DNA from: Viridibacillus arvi
GTDB lineage: Bacteria > Bacillota > Bacilli > Bacillales_A > Planococcaceae
DNA length: 64,000 nucleotides
Assembly: GCF_001274945.1 (NCBI RefSeq)
Contig: NZ_LILB01000001.1
Location: forward strand, 868,078-932,077
Direction: 5' to 3'
The translations under genes and the position numbers were made by a program. This document shows, in pieces, positions 8,210-16,646 of the stretch; the stretch's first letter is position 1; every line of letters begins with the position of its first letter. Under the pieces are notes generated by a model. That model saw nothing but the letters and a program-made list of their open reading frames with translations. It did not search any database and was not told where the DNA came from.

Positions 8210-8620
8210 TTGTATTACAGTCCTTATCCATATGTTCTTTATGCAAATCACTATCCACAATGGGTCATGGCAAATCATTCTTCACCTACTCAAATCTCTA
8301 GGCAATTAGCAATGCCAACGAACCCAACAAACTCCAGCACATTTCCACCTGTAAATACACATAAGTTTAAGACTTCAGCAAAAGAGATACAGAACCTTAT
8401 GCAACAAGCTCATCTGCTTGTAGATAAGATTTCAGTTTCAGAGCAATTTGCACATGATCTAATAGACGCTGCTCAACTTTCAAATAAAACAGAAGTCGAC
8501 AAATTAATTGCATCAACAGGAATCACCATTAAATTCGATTCTAAATATACACCAGACAGTATTCGAATTAATTTGACTGAAAATGGTTGTTGTGGACTAA
8601 CGATCATTTTAAATTGGTGA
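8210..8620 (+). CDS. Spore-associated hypothetical protein, 136 aa
   Basis: TTG 8210 follows AGGAGG by seven bases. The N-terminus MYYSPYPYVLYANHYPQW is Tyr/Pro-rich, like many coat proteins. The body, KTSAKEIQNLMQQAHLLVDKI, is helical and the C-terminal part (GITIKFDSKYTPDSIRINLTENGCCGLTIILNW) is beta-rich with a Cys pair. I recall similar proteins conserved in spore formers but not a gene name. The sigma-K promoter and adjacent SPOCS-like genes support a coat or inner-coat role, which remains inference. Confidence 0.7.
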   Translation: MYYSPYPYVLYANHYPQWVMANHSSPTQISRQLAMPTNPTNSSTFPPVNTHKFKTSAKEIQNLMQQAHLLVDKISVSEQFAHDLIDAAQLSNKTEVDKLIASTGITIKFDSKYTPDSIRINLTENGCCGLTIILNW

Positions 8621-8635
8621 CTTAAGAATTTACAA

Positions 8636-8889
8636 ACATAATACCGAATATCAGCGCTACATGAATGAGATGGTAGCGATGCGAGCTGAAAATAAGGAGC
8701 TAAATGAGCGATTAGTAGGGTTAGAAAGCAAGATGCTACTTTAAAGGCTATTGAATCGGATAACGAAGGTAATGAACAAATGAACGAACTTATGAATGAA
8801 ATTAAAAAGCTCACTGCAAAAATAGAATCGTTAGAAGAACAAAATCAACAAAAAAACCTTCTTTGTTAGCAAGATTGTTTAGAAAATAA
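8636..8889 (+). pseudogene. Remnant of a coiled-coil protein (DUF3967-like C-terminus), frameshifted
   Basis: Three pieces in different frames line up: EYQRYMNEMVAMRAENKELNE ending at a TAA near 8744, then DATLKAIESDNEGNEQMNEL through IESLEEQNQQ, then KKPSLLARLFRK and a TAA at 8887-8889. One shift is near 8730 and the second at the A-run near 8852. Together they form the coiled-coil tail and basic KPSLLARLFRK end common in MerR-like DUF3967 proteins of Bacillus plasmids and chromosomes. The N-terminal half is missing. Clearly decayed. Confidence 0.65.
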
Positions 8890-8921
8890 TATTCGTAAAA
8901 AAGAGACTCTTCACTAAGATG

Positions 8922-8965
8922 AAAAGCTTGATTTTTCAGAACTTAAATTGAGGAATCAGGCTTTT
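8922..8965 (+). terminator. Intrinsic terminator
   Basis: A 17-bp stem with three G-U pairs (8922-8938 with 8949-8965) ending in CTTTTTG. It follows the coiled-coil remnant. Confidence 0.75.
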
Positions 8966-9088
8966 TGTTGTTCCATTCACCAAAATCAATTGCTAAATTG
9001 AAGACGATCTTCGTCACCTGGAACCAAAAAAGCCAAGAAGCATAAATAAATAGATAAAAGCAAATCTATTTTTATGGGAGTGGATGGA

Positions 9089-10030
9089 ATGAATACTCCA
9101 TTATTTTTCGAATTAAAGCGGATTCAATCTCAGCAACAGAATAATAATAAGAATCTAATCGACCAGGAATTATATCGACTTCAAAATAATGACACAGTAC
9201 ATACCAAATCTCTTACAGAATCTGTGAAAGATATCGAAGAACAGGGAATAAAAAAAACGAGAATAGAAGATAAAGAAGAATGTAATGTAATTCCACCTTC
9301 TAATTTGGGAAATATCTATTCAAAAGAGAATATTATTCCATTTACTATATTTGTTGAAATTGATGATTTTCTTAGTCTACCTATTTCGGGTAATATTATT
9401 CAACAATCTGCACTATTCCTCGAAGACGATAATCAGACACAACAATCAGTGAGCAATTCACAGTTTATTCATACAGAGTTATCTTATCCTGATCCAATTC
9501 AATATAGGTTAGTCCGTTCAACAATTGATGAAATTATTAGTTTTACTTCTGAAAATGAAATGCAATATGAAGAGAATAGCATATATGAAACGATTGCTAA
9601 TCCAATCCATATGCATTCACAAAAAAAGAAGGGTAAGCCAGAATGTACACATAATCATATAGAAGTGAGAGTCCCTGTAGTAGTAGGAGAGTATGAAATT
9701 GAAATAAATATGAGCAATCAAGTTTTCTTTGAACAGGAAGTTCTTGGTTTTAAAGAAATCTCTAAAAATGTTGAATTAAGAAATTTTAAATTTATTCCTA
9801 ATCAATCTGGCAAATCATTAGATAATGGGACATACACGGTATCCAAAGGAAAAATAAAATTAGAAGGAAAAGTTTTCCAAAACTTCAGGTATTCAGCTAA
9901 TACAAATCACAATGAAAATGCGTCGCAACAAAAGCAAAAGAATAATCGACTTCACCAAAGAATGGCACTTAACTTAACCGTTCATCTTTCACAAATACAG
10001 AAAATTAAAGCTACCTTATATGATGAATAA
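9089..10030 (+). CDS. Putative spore coat/exosporium protein with C-terminal SPOCS (DUF3794)-like domain
   Basis: ATG 9089 is preferred over ATG 9074 because GGGAGTGG precedes it at normal spacing, giving 313 residues. Residues 1-75 are polar and Gln/Asn/Lys-rich. The region after about residue 190 (HIEVRVPVVVGEYEIEINMS, then KGKIKLEGKVFQNFRY) has the beta-strand pattern of SPOCS/DUF3794 domains found in spore coat and morphogenetic proteins. A His/Cys motif (MHSQKKKGKPECTHNH) precedes it. The next gene has the same kind of domain, so the two probably belong to one coat module. Confidence 0.6.
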   Translation: MNTPLFFELKRIQSQQQNNNKNLIDQELYRLQNNDTVHTKSLTESVKDIEEQGIKKTRIEDKEECNVIPPSNLGNIYSKENIIPFTIFVEIDDFLSLPISGNIIQQSALFLEDDNQTQQSVSNSQFIHTELSYPDPIQYRLVRSTIDEIISFTSENEMQYEENSIYETIANPIHMHSQKKKGKPECTHNHIEVRVPVVVGEYEIEINMSNQVFFEQEVLGFKEISKNVELRNFKFIPNQSGKSLDNGTYTVSKGKIKLEGKVFQNFRYSANTNHNENASQQKQKNNRLHQRMALNLTVHLSQIQKIKATLYDE

Positions 10031-10162
10031 ACTACAGAAATATCTCATTTTTGTCAGCTGGTTAGATAATAATTTGTTTCTTTATTCATGTTTTGTAAAT
10101 AAATCCTGCTGTAAATGAATCAAATGACTATTCTATTAGCCTATTGGAGATTATTTATTCCA

Positions 10163-10171
10163 CATATTTTA
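10163..10171 (+). promoter_or_regulatory. Possible sigma-K -10 box
   Basis: CATATTTTA matches CATAnnnTA 44 bp before the next start. I did not find a good -35 AC at the expected distance, so confidence is low. Confidence 0.3.
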
Positions 10172-10215
10172 TTATTAGAGTTTGAAAAAGCTCAAAAAAT
10201 AATAGAGGTGAGGAA

Positions 10216-10989
10216 ATGAAAAATTGTAATAACAGTAATAACAGTCAACAGCAACAGGCACAGCCACTGCAACCAGCATGCACAGTACCATCGACGCAAC
10301 AAATTCCGGTGGCTGATAATGCAGTAGTAAATAATGAGACACCCAGTACGCCAATTATGAAAGTCCCAGTTGTGCTTGTAGAAAGGTCGCTGCAAATTGT
10401 CGTAGAATCAGATATTCCACTTGTTCCACCAGCAACAGAGATTAAACGTGTAACAAAGAATGCCTTTTTAAATCAAGTGAAGCTCGTTCCTGTAACATTT
10501 GTTCAAATTGATGACTCAAACTTCTTTGAAGTAACGAGAGCTAAATTATTTGTATCAGGGTTTATTCGGAAAAATATTGAGTATTCTACTAATGCGTGTC
10601 AAGGTGTATTACAAGATCGAATTGTTGAAGTACCGTTTTCTGGATTCGCTGAAATTACAGCAGGTGAATTCTTAAGTCCACCTGTTATTGGTCTTTCCGA
10701 TAGTAAAAAAGCGTATTTCTTAAACGACACTAATGGTGAAGTACCTCGATTGGACAAAAACTTCTTCGCAAATTCTGTGACATACAACGAACAACCATAT
10801 GGGGAATTAATTGGTGCTAATTTCTTTGAACTTGACTTCTCTCCAGTTACTGTTGCACCAGAAGGTCAGTTTGGAACATTACGTGAAAAAATCGTTATGG
10901 ATGTTATTGTGAAAGTGTTACAAGTTCAACAACATCGTGTAGCTGCAACTAGAATCATACCAACTTTTGGTACTGGACTTGATTGTTAA
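10216..10989 (+). CDS. SPOCS (DUF3794)-like spore coat protein
   Basis: The 257-residue protein starts at ATG 10216 after GAGGTGAGG. An Asn/Gln-rich leader (KNCNNSNNSQQQQAQ) is followed by the domain MKVPVVLVERSLQIVVESDI, the proline-rich IPLVPPATEIKRV, and LFVSGFIRKNIEYST, the hallmark strand of SPOCS domains, then VPFSGFAEI. Related domains occur in SipL and coat proteins and mediate assembly at the forespore surface. Cysteines lie near both termini. It shares strand and probable sigma-K control with the preceding coat-like genes and ends at a strong terminator. Confidence 0.72.
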   Translation: MKNCNNSNNSQQQQAQPLQPACTVPSTQQIPVADNAVVNNETPSTPIMKVPVVLVERSLQIVVESDIPLVPPATEIKRVTKNAFLNQVKLVPVTFVQIDDSNFFEVTRAKLFVSGFIRKNIEYSTNACQGVLQDRIVEVPFSGFAEITAGEFLSPPVIGLSDSKKAYFLNDTNGEVPRLDKNFFANSVTYNEQPYGELIGANFFELDFSPVTVAPEGQFGTLREKIVMDVIVKVLQVQQHRVAATRIIPTFGTGLDC

Positions 10990-11063
10990 ATTGTACAAAC
11001 AGTTTAATGTAAACGAAACTATGTGATTATCTCCTCAATCATAATAAGTTGAATTTTTTATGT

Positions 11064-11100
11064 AAAAACGTATGAAAATGTATATTTTCATACGTTTTTT
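11064..11100 (+). terminator. Terminator of the SPOCS-like gene
   Basis: A perfect 16-bp stem, 11064-11079 with 11084-11099 (core ACGTATGAAAAT), a four-base loop and a T-run. Confidence 0.9.
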
Positions 11101-11242
11101 TGTGCGGTTTTACGGGATTCTTCCTTTCGCGATACGCTAACATACACATAATGTACGATATTGGATGAAATGAGGGGTGGCTCTTGCCACATTAGAACTC
11201 ATGGACAAACTCATCTGAAAAATGGCCTTTAGTACAAATATG

Positions 11243-12391
11243 TTATTTATCGATTGTTTCTTTAAATGATTTTCTCTGAGATTTTATTTTATTAATTTCA
11301 ACTTTTAACTTTATCGAGTCTTCATTTAACTCAACTTTCCCGTTCTTCTGAAACTTTTTCCACGCCTTTATGTTTTTACGATATAAGTGCTCTGATAATC
11401 GATAAATGTCTATATCATTTTCCAATCCTTCTTCATAGGTATCTTTCACTTCTTTTTCAACTTCCTTTATTACTTCCTTTCGAATTTCATCAATTGTTAC
11501 TTTGTCCTTAAACTCACTAATATTAAAATCCAATTTTATATGAACATCAAACTTCACTTTATCTTTATTAACAATTGGTTTCACTTTCACTTTTACTTTG
11601 TCTACTACCACTGTAAAGTGTTCATCTTCGTTTGGACCTACTTTGGACGTTACTTCTCCTCTCTTTGTATCATTTGTCATCCATTGTAAACCACTTGCCT
11701 TTTCTGCTGGGATAAAGCCTTTAAAGCTTTTAGGGGAAAGTACACCAACTCCCGATAATTCAACCTCGTTTTTGGTTTCTTTTTCTGTTTTCCACTTTGA
11801 TATTGTAACGAAAGGAATACCTATTTCATAACTAGGTTCATTTAATCCAATAATCAAAGTTCGAAAATTAATTGGTTTAATAAAGGATTCTTGTTCATAT
11901 GAATTTTCCGGATTCCCTAACTTTGACAAAGTTATAGATCTATTGAGATTTGGCGTAGTCAAAAGTATATCTTTTACAGGATCCTTAGTACCGTAAACCC
12001 ATATTTGATATCTCGTTTCTCTATATCGGATAAAAGCATCGATAACCTGATTAGCTCTTCCATTTTTCAATACTTCTTCAGATAAAATAACATAAGAAAA
12101 AAAGCCCCACAGAACCATTTCATCCATTGAATGATATAAATTAAAAACCGCTTCATTAATGGTTTTACCTGAAGCATGCCCTACTTCAGCCTGCGGAACA
12201 TTAGTAATGGGTTGTTCATTTTTTGCAGTAGTAGTAAAATCAATAATTTGAGCATATACCTCATATTTCCCGTCCTTATAATCCAACCCCATACCATGAA
12301 AATATAACATTCTTTCGGGTGCTTTTACATCCCAACAACCTGTTAGGAGAGTCGTGAGCACAATAACTAATATCAATATTCTCTTATTCAT
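11243..12391 (-). CDS. Ger(x)C family spore germination lipoprotein
   Basis: The start is set at ATG 12391 (MNKRILILVIVLTTLLTGCWD), which overlaps the stop of a small upstream frame; two earlier in-frame ATGs at 12424 lack a binding site. The lipobox LTGC places the mature N-terminus at a lipid-modified cysteine. The GerAC-like body follows: WDVKAPERMLYFHGMGLDY, HMDEMVLWG-type helix, and a C-terminal KVKFDVHIKLDFNISEF beta domain followed by charged helices. GerC lipoproteins work on the inner spore membrane with GerA and GerB partners in nutrient germinant receptors. No gerA or gerB is in the window, so this copy is an orphan. Confidence 0.88.
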   Translation of the reverse strand: MNKRILILVIVLTTLLTGCWDVKAPERMLYFHGMGLDYKDGKYEVYAQIIDFTTTAKNEQPITNVPQAEVGHASGKTINEAVFNLYHSMDEMVLWGFFSYVILSEEVLKNGRANQVIDAFIRYRETRYQIWVYGTKDPVKDILLTTPNLNRSITLSKLGNPENSYEQESFIKPINFRTLIIGLNEPSYEIGIPFVTISKWKTEKETKNEVELSGVGVLSPKSFKGFIPAEKASGLQWMTNDTKRGEVTSKVGPNEDEHFTVVVDKVKVKVKPIVNKDKVKFDVHIKLDFNISEFKDKVTIDEIRKEVIKEVEKEVKDTYEEGLENDIDIYRLSEHLYRKNIKAWKKFQKNGKVELNEDSIKLKVEINKIKSQRKSFKETIDK

Positions 12392-12563
12392 TTTTGACTT
12401 CTTTTGGACGTGATGTATCATCAATGAAGTTAGGAATTTGTCTTTTTAAATTGAGTGTAAACCAAAGAAAAAAAACATCTTCAGACTTCAAAAATGACTG
12501 TCTCAGTGTATTAAAATTTATTGACTCTTTGGCATATTCCATCCCACTCACTACTTTCCGCAT
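12384..12563 (-). CDS. Small ORF, 59 aa, overlapping the GerC start
   Basis: The frame runs from ATG 12563 to TAA 12384-12386; its stop overlaps the GerC ATG (AATGAATAA), which suggests translational coupling. It encodes MRKVVSGMEYAKESINFNTL followed by a Phe-rich middle and a charged end. There is no good ribosome binding site, and the sequence does not resemble the end of a GerB permease. It may be a genuine small partner or an accidental open frame. Confidence 0.3.
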   Translation of the reverse strand: MRKVVSGMEYAKESINFNTLRQSFLKSEDVFFLWFTLNLKRQIPNFIDDTSRPKEVKNE

Positions 12564-12603
12564 TATTATTTTACTTAGAATTAAGTTATATTCATTTTGT
12601 TAG

Positions 12604-12877
12604 TTATCACCAATAACAAGAAATATTATAAGTAGGAATTTATAATGTACATTTTCTGATTTTATGTAATTTTTTATTAACTACAAATTGAACACTGGTA
12701 GATCAATTAAAAAGCTTCGTAAAATAGAAAAAAACCTTCAAGTTATTAACTTTGAAGGTTTTCTATTTCTATATTAATAATTCTTTCAATTACTGTGTTA
12801 TCCATAAATAAGAAATAGTTAGTAAATGTACATCAATTTTTTCTTCACTTCAATGTTCAGAAATTGATACACGTATT
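12604..12877. other. Intergenic with terminator of the PepSY gene
   Basis: A stem of AAAACCTTCAA-GTTA with TAAC-TTTGAAGGTTTT (12731-12762, one bulge) is followed by TTTTTTTCTATTTT on the minus strand. Nothing else is seen. Confidence 0.7.
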
Positions 12878-14230
12878 TCATATCTTCTGTTTTACCATCA
12901 TGAACATTTCTAATAGTATTACTAGAAGTAGTGAGATACCGAATAGTGGCATAACAATACCCAGCAAAATCATGATGATTATAAATCCAACAGAAACACC
13001 TTTTGAAGTGTTAGGCGGTGCAGAAAACTCACCTTTCTTTTTGCGAGATAGCCAAGTTTTAATACCCCAAAAAATGACGAAAACAAAGGCAAGACATACA
13101 ATTAAATTAATAATTTTATTTGGCCATCCAAATAAATGCCCTTCATGTAAAGGAATTCCCCAAGTAAACCACTTAGCTAAGATACCATAGTCATCATAGC
13201 CGACTTTTGCGATCAACTTCCCATTATAATGATCAAAGTATGATGTCATTTCATCGTAAGGACTTACATCTAATCCAGTTACGCCTGTGTTACTACTTTT
13301 AGCAACTGTATAAACTCCATCTTCAGTTGAAGGGTAGACAATTGAATATGGTTTAGAAATTTCAGCATTCTCAACTTTTTTCATCAGTTGTTGGACACTT
13401 AGCATATTTTCATTTCCGGACATATCCATTCCCGACATATTCATACCTTTGTGAAGTGCATGCGGATCATCATTAGAAGATGCCGGTGCTGCATTTTTTC
13501 GAGTAGCCCACGGAATTTCACTCATATCTGAAGTAGGTGGGTTTACTTGTAATTCTGGATTACCAATAGAGGGATGCTCTTGTGAGGCTATATAAATAAA
13601 ATTCCCCATAAAAGCCGACCAAGGTAATCCGGTAAGGATAATGACAAGCATCGGAATAGTAATAATTGTCCCTATAAGTGCATGCCATTTCTTATTTTTT
13701 TGACGAGTAGAAGCATTTTGTTTTTTCTTCAAAACCTTCCCTTTAAAAGTCATGTATACACCTGTAATTAGAAGGAATATAGCCCAACAAGCAGCTAATT
13801 CAACTAGATAATTGACAACTGTTCCTCCAACAAATAATGAACTATGAACATTTCGCATGATATTTGCAAATGTATATTTCGCATTTTGGGTCCCTACGAT
13901 TTGATTATGTTCATCTAAGAAAACATATTTTTCATCGCCTTCTTTATTGCCCATCGTTAAACGTGTATTATATGGATCGTCAAGGACAATGATTTTAGAT
14001 ACTGAATATCCTGCATTTTGTTCTTTAGCTTTAGCTATTCCCTCATCAATCGTTAACTGTTCAGAATATGTACTATCACCAAAGAAGTAATCATCATATA
14101 CATTATTTTCGACATTCGTATAGAACAAAAAACCAATTCCACTAAGTGTTAAAGTAAGTAGCAGTGGTGTAATAAATAACGCAGCATAAAAATGCCATCG
14201 CCAAAATCGATTATATAAACCCTTATTCAT
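12878..14230 (-). CDS. PepSY-associated TM (DUF) protein with Met/His-rich loop
   Basis: ATG 14230 after AGGAGG gives 450 residues; the frame upstream of it has no start signal. Membrane segments occur near residues 15-35, about 165-185, 208-228, near 390-410 and in a pair at the C-terminus. The first long extracytoplasmic loop and the second one carry PepSY-like modules. Between them lies GMNMSGMDMSGNENM, a methionine motif typical of copper handling, next to DDPHALHKG. The family (PiuB and relatives) is tied to iron-siderophore or copper metabolism. An imperfect 20-bp palindrome at 14261-14280 (ATAGAA arms) could be an operator. Confidence 0.8.
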   Translation of the reverse strand: MNKGLYNRFWRWHFYAALFITPLLLTLTLSGIGFLFYTNVENNVYDDYFFGDSTYSEQLTIDEGIAKAKEQNAGYSVSKIIVLDDPYNTRLTMGNKEGDEKYVFLDEHNQIVGTQNAKYTFANIMRNVHSSLFVGGTVVNYLVELAACWAIFLLITGVYMTFKGKVLKKKQNASTRQKNKKWHALIGTIITIPMLVIILTGLPWSAFMGNFIYIASQEHPSIGNPELQVNPPTSDMSEIPWATRKNAAPASSNDDPHALHKGMNMSGMDMSGNENMLSVQQLMKKVENAEISKPYSIVYPSTEDGVYTVAKSSNTGVTGLDVSPYDEMTSYFDHYNGKLIAKVGYDDYGILAKWFTWGIPLHEGHLFGWPNKIINLIVCLAFVFVIFWGIKTWLSRKKKGEFSAPPNTSKGVSVGFIIIMILLGIVMPLFGISLLLVILLEMFMMVKQKI

Positions 14231-14585
14231 TTCTTTCCTCCTAGAAATAATCCCATTTTTATAGAACAATACTATTCTATAAAAAAAAAGTGAAATTTGA
14301 ATGAAGTTATTCAACTTTTTTATTTATTGTCTCAAGTATTTTCTGGAATAGATTTTATCATCTTGATAAGCTGATTTGAGTATTAAGATGTGAACAATCA
14401 TTAACCGCTCCATATTTCCAATATGTTACAATAACGAGACCCACTTACTCCTTTTCGCATTATAGAATTTAGCTCATTTTATTCAAAATAATTTAGCAAG
14501 ATTAAGTGTAAATGAGTATATTAGTTTAAGTAGATACATCTAAAATACTAATAGATTAATACGATAAATTTAGGGGTGAATTAAT
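14231..14585. other. Divergent intergenic region with palindrome
   Basis: A 20-bp imperfect palindrome at 14261-14280 lies 31 bp upstream of the PepSY start and is a candidate metalloregulator site; it does not match the Fur consensus well. The remainder is AT-rich with no gene. Confidence 0.45.
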
Positions 14586-14867
14586 ATGGAATTCGCGAAT
14601 TTTGCTCTTGGTTTTATGCAGATTCTTGCTCTTGTGTCGGTATTATATTTGATATTTTCATTCTTTTTTAGGGATAAAAAAGAAATTATTTCGGTTATTT
14701 TTAATTTCATTTTATTAATAATGATAAATTATTTCGTAATTACTCAAAAGGATTTTATGTTTGATAATTTCACCAATTATTTATATGGATTTATAGTACT
14801 GTTATTACTTATGTATTTTGTCTTTTTTAGAAGTTTGTATTCATATATAAAAACAAAGGCAACTTAG
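14586..14867 (+). CDS. Small membrane protein, 93 aa
   Basis: ATG 14586 follows AGGGGTGA by six bases. Three hydrophobic segments are predicted (residues 7-27, 35-52, 66-84) with a short basic loop FFRDKKE and a basic tail YSYIKTKAT. Nothing identifies a family. It is divergent from the PepSY gene and stands alone. Confidence 0.6.
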   Translation: MEFANFALGFMQILALVSVLYLIFSFFFRDKKEIISVIFNFILLIMINYFVITQKDFMFDNFTNYLYGFIVLLLLMYFVFFRSLYSYIKTKAT

Positions 14868-14946
14868 TTAGATTTACATCCGTATTAATAATGCTATTCC
14901 ATGGATATAAGATTGCAGTTGAAACAATTTTTTTGAAGTACAAAAA

Positions 14947-14979
14947 AGCCATTCATCTAAGTTAAGACTAGATAAATGA
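14947..14979 (-). terminator. Terminator of the hydantoinase operon (repeat family B)
   Basis: The stem 14947-14959 with 14967-14979 is the same element as at 1671-1705, with identical left arm and loop. On the minus strand two C-A mismatches become G-U pairs and a T-run follows, so it suits the operon ending at 15078. Confidence 0.7.
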
Positions 14980-15077
14980 CTCTGGTTTATTTAATGCATG
15001 TGTTTATCCTAACTATTTGTTCATTATATGGAAGAACTATTCCCAATATAGATATGTAAATCAAATAGTCTTACATA

Positions 15078-16646
15078 CTATATAATCACTGATTCATTAG
15101 AATATTGTAAGTCTCCTACCGCCTTCACACGAATTAACAATGCGTTGCCTGGTAAGTATGCGAGAGGGATGTCTTCAATCGAAATGATTGATATTGTTTT
15201 TTCATCTGCACCTGCTTTTAATGCTTCATAAGTTGCTAGATTCTTTGCATCTGTTATTGCTTCTTCTCGGTTCATTTTGTCTAAACTATAAATTCTTTCT
15301 ACATCCCCACTCACTTGACCAAGTGCAGCTCCTATAGCATTTGCAGCACCATAGTGCTCTGGCATAATGACTTCTGAAACCCCTTTCAATGATTTTGAAA
15401 CTATGATACTTCCTCCACCTGATAAAATAAGTGGTACATCTTTTGAGCTCGTCTTCATTTGATCAATAGCATCTTCTAACATCTCTGTCATCTGCTCATT
15501 TACTTTTTCACAGAATTCAGTGGATAGATGTTCTACTTGTTCTGCTCTATCTTCAAAGGCATACCCTAAACGCGTCACTATATCTGAAGTGGTTAGTACA
15601 TCTCCACCAAAAATTATTGCCTTTTTCGTAATTTCGTAACCTACACTTTCTGGTCCAACAGTGATTTTTTCGTTATTATCAAGAATTCGAGTGCCTCCAC
15701 CTAATCCAATAGATAAAATATCTGGCATTCTGAAATTCGTATTTACTCCACCAATGATAACTGCTAATGAAGATTCTCTAGGAAACCCTTTTGATAGTAC
15801 ACCAATGTCACTCGTTGTTCCCCCAACATCCAATACTATAGCATCATCTAACCCTGTTAGGTGAGCTGAACCTCGAATGGAGTTTGTAGGTCCACATCCC
15901 ATCGTAAGAATCGGATAGCGTTCTGCATACGCTGCATTCATTAAAGTACCATCGTTTTGGCTAAAAAACATTTCAGCTTCGATATTTAGACTACTTAATG
16001 CTTTAGAGAACCCATTAATAACAGTCTGACCTGTAGTCATCAATGCTGCATTTAATATCGTCGCATTTTCACGTTCAAGTAAGCCAATACTGCCTATCGC
16101 ATGGGATAGAGAAATAGGAATATCTCCAAGCTCTTCTCTTACCCAAGCTGCCACTATTTCCTCTTGTTCTTTATTTACTGGGGCATATACACCTGAAATA
16201 GCAATACTTTCTGCTTTACCACTGATTTCTCTACAAAACTTAGACACTTCTTCTTTATCCAACTCAGCTATTAAACGTCCATCAAATTCATATCCACCTG
16301 AAACAATGATAGATGCTACTTCAATTTTTTCTCTTATGTCTTTTGGCCAATTAGTAAACGGAGGAATGGCTGTTGTAGCTGGCCTGCCAATTCTTATAAC
16401 ACCAACTTTATCTAAACGTTTACGCTCGACGATGGCATTTGTACAATGGGTAGTACCAAGCATGGCATATTTAATATTGTTACTATCCACTTTACTTTCT
16501 CTCACCACTTTTGCAATTGCGTCGATGATTCCACTTTCCACGTCTTTAGTAGTTGGTACTTTCACCGTATGAAAAACTTTTAAATCTTCATCTATTAATG
16601 CTGCATCCGTATTAGTTCCACCAACATCCAATCCTAAGCGATACAT
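15078..16646 (-). CDS. Hydantoinase/oxoprolinase family protein (HyuA-like)
   Basis: The 522-residue protein opens MYRLGLDVGGTNTDAALID, the ATP-binding phosphate-1 motif of this acetate-kinase-like fold, with VVLDVGGTTSDIGVL-type phosphate-2 in the centre and a Gly-rich LSIGLGGGTRI. The family hydrolyses hydantoins or 5-oxoproline, or carboxylates ketones, with ATP. It is shorter than full HyuA fusions and has no HyuB partner. Its ATG overlaps the DUF917 stop by one base (TAATG), so translation is coupled. With DUF917 and an NCS1 permease it probably degrades an imported hydantoin-like or nucleobase-like ring; the compound is unknown. Confidence 0.85.
   Translation of the reverse strand: MYRLGLDVGGTNTDAALIDEDLKVFHTVKVPTTKDVESGIIDAIAKVVRESKVDSNNIKYAMLGTTHCTNAIVERKRLDKVGVIRIGRPATTAIPPFTNWPKDIREKIEVASIIVSGGYEFDGRLIAELDKEEVSKFCREISGKAESIAISGVYAPVNKEQEEIVAAWVREELGDIPISLSHAIGSIGLLERENATILNAALMTTGQTVINGFSKALSSLNIEAEMFFSQNDGTLMNAAYAERYPILTMGCGPTNSIRGSAHLTGLDDAIVLDVGGTTSDIGVLSKGFPRESSLAVIIGGVNTNFRMPDILSIGLGGGTRILDNNEKITVGPESVGYEITKKAIIFGGDVLTTSDIVTRLGYAFEDRAEQVEHLSTEFCEKVNEQMTEMLEDAIDQMKTSSKDVPLILSGGGSIIVSKSLKGVSEVIMPEHYGAANAIGAALGQVSGDVERIYSLDKMNREEAITDAKNLATYEALKAGADEKTISIISIEDIPLAYLPGNALLIRVKAVGDLQYSNESVII

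Noticed and set aside
8116..8301. Open frame upstream of the coat-like gene
   Set aside because: It overlaps the sigma-K promoter and the start of the real gene in another frame, and has no ribosome site.
14261..14280. Fur box upstream of the PepSY gene
   Set aside because: The palindrome does not fit the 7-1-7 TGATAAT pattern; kept only as an unnamed operator candidate.
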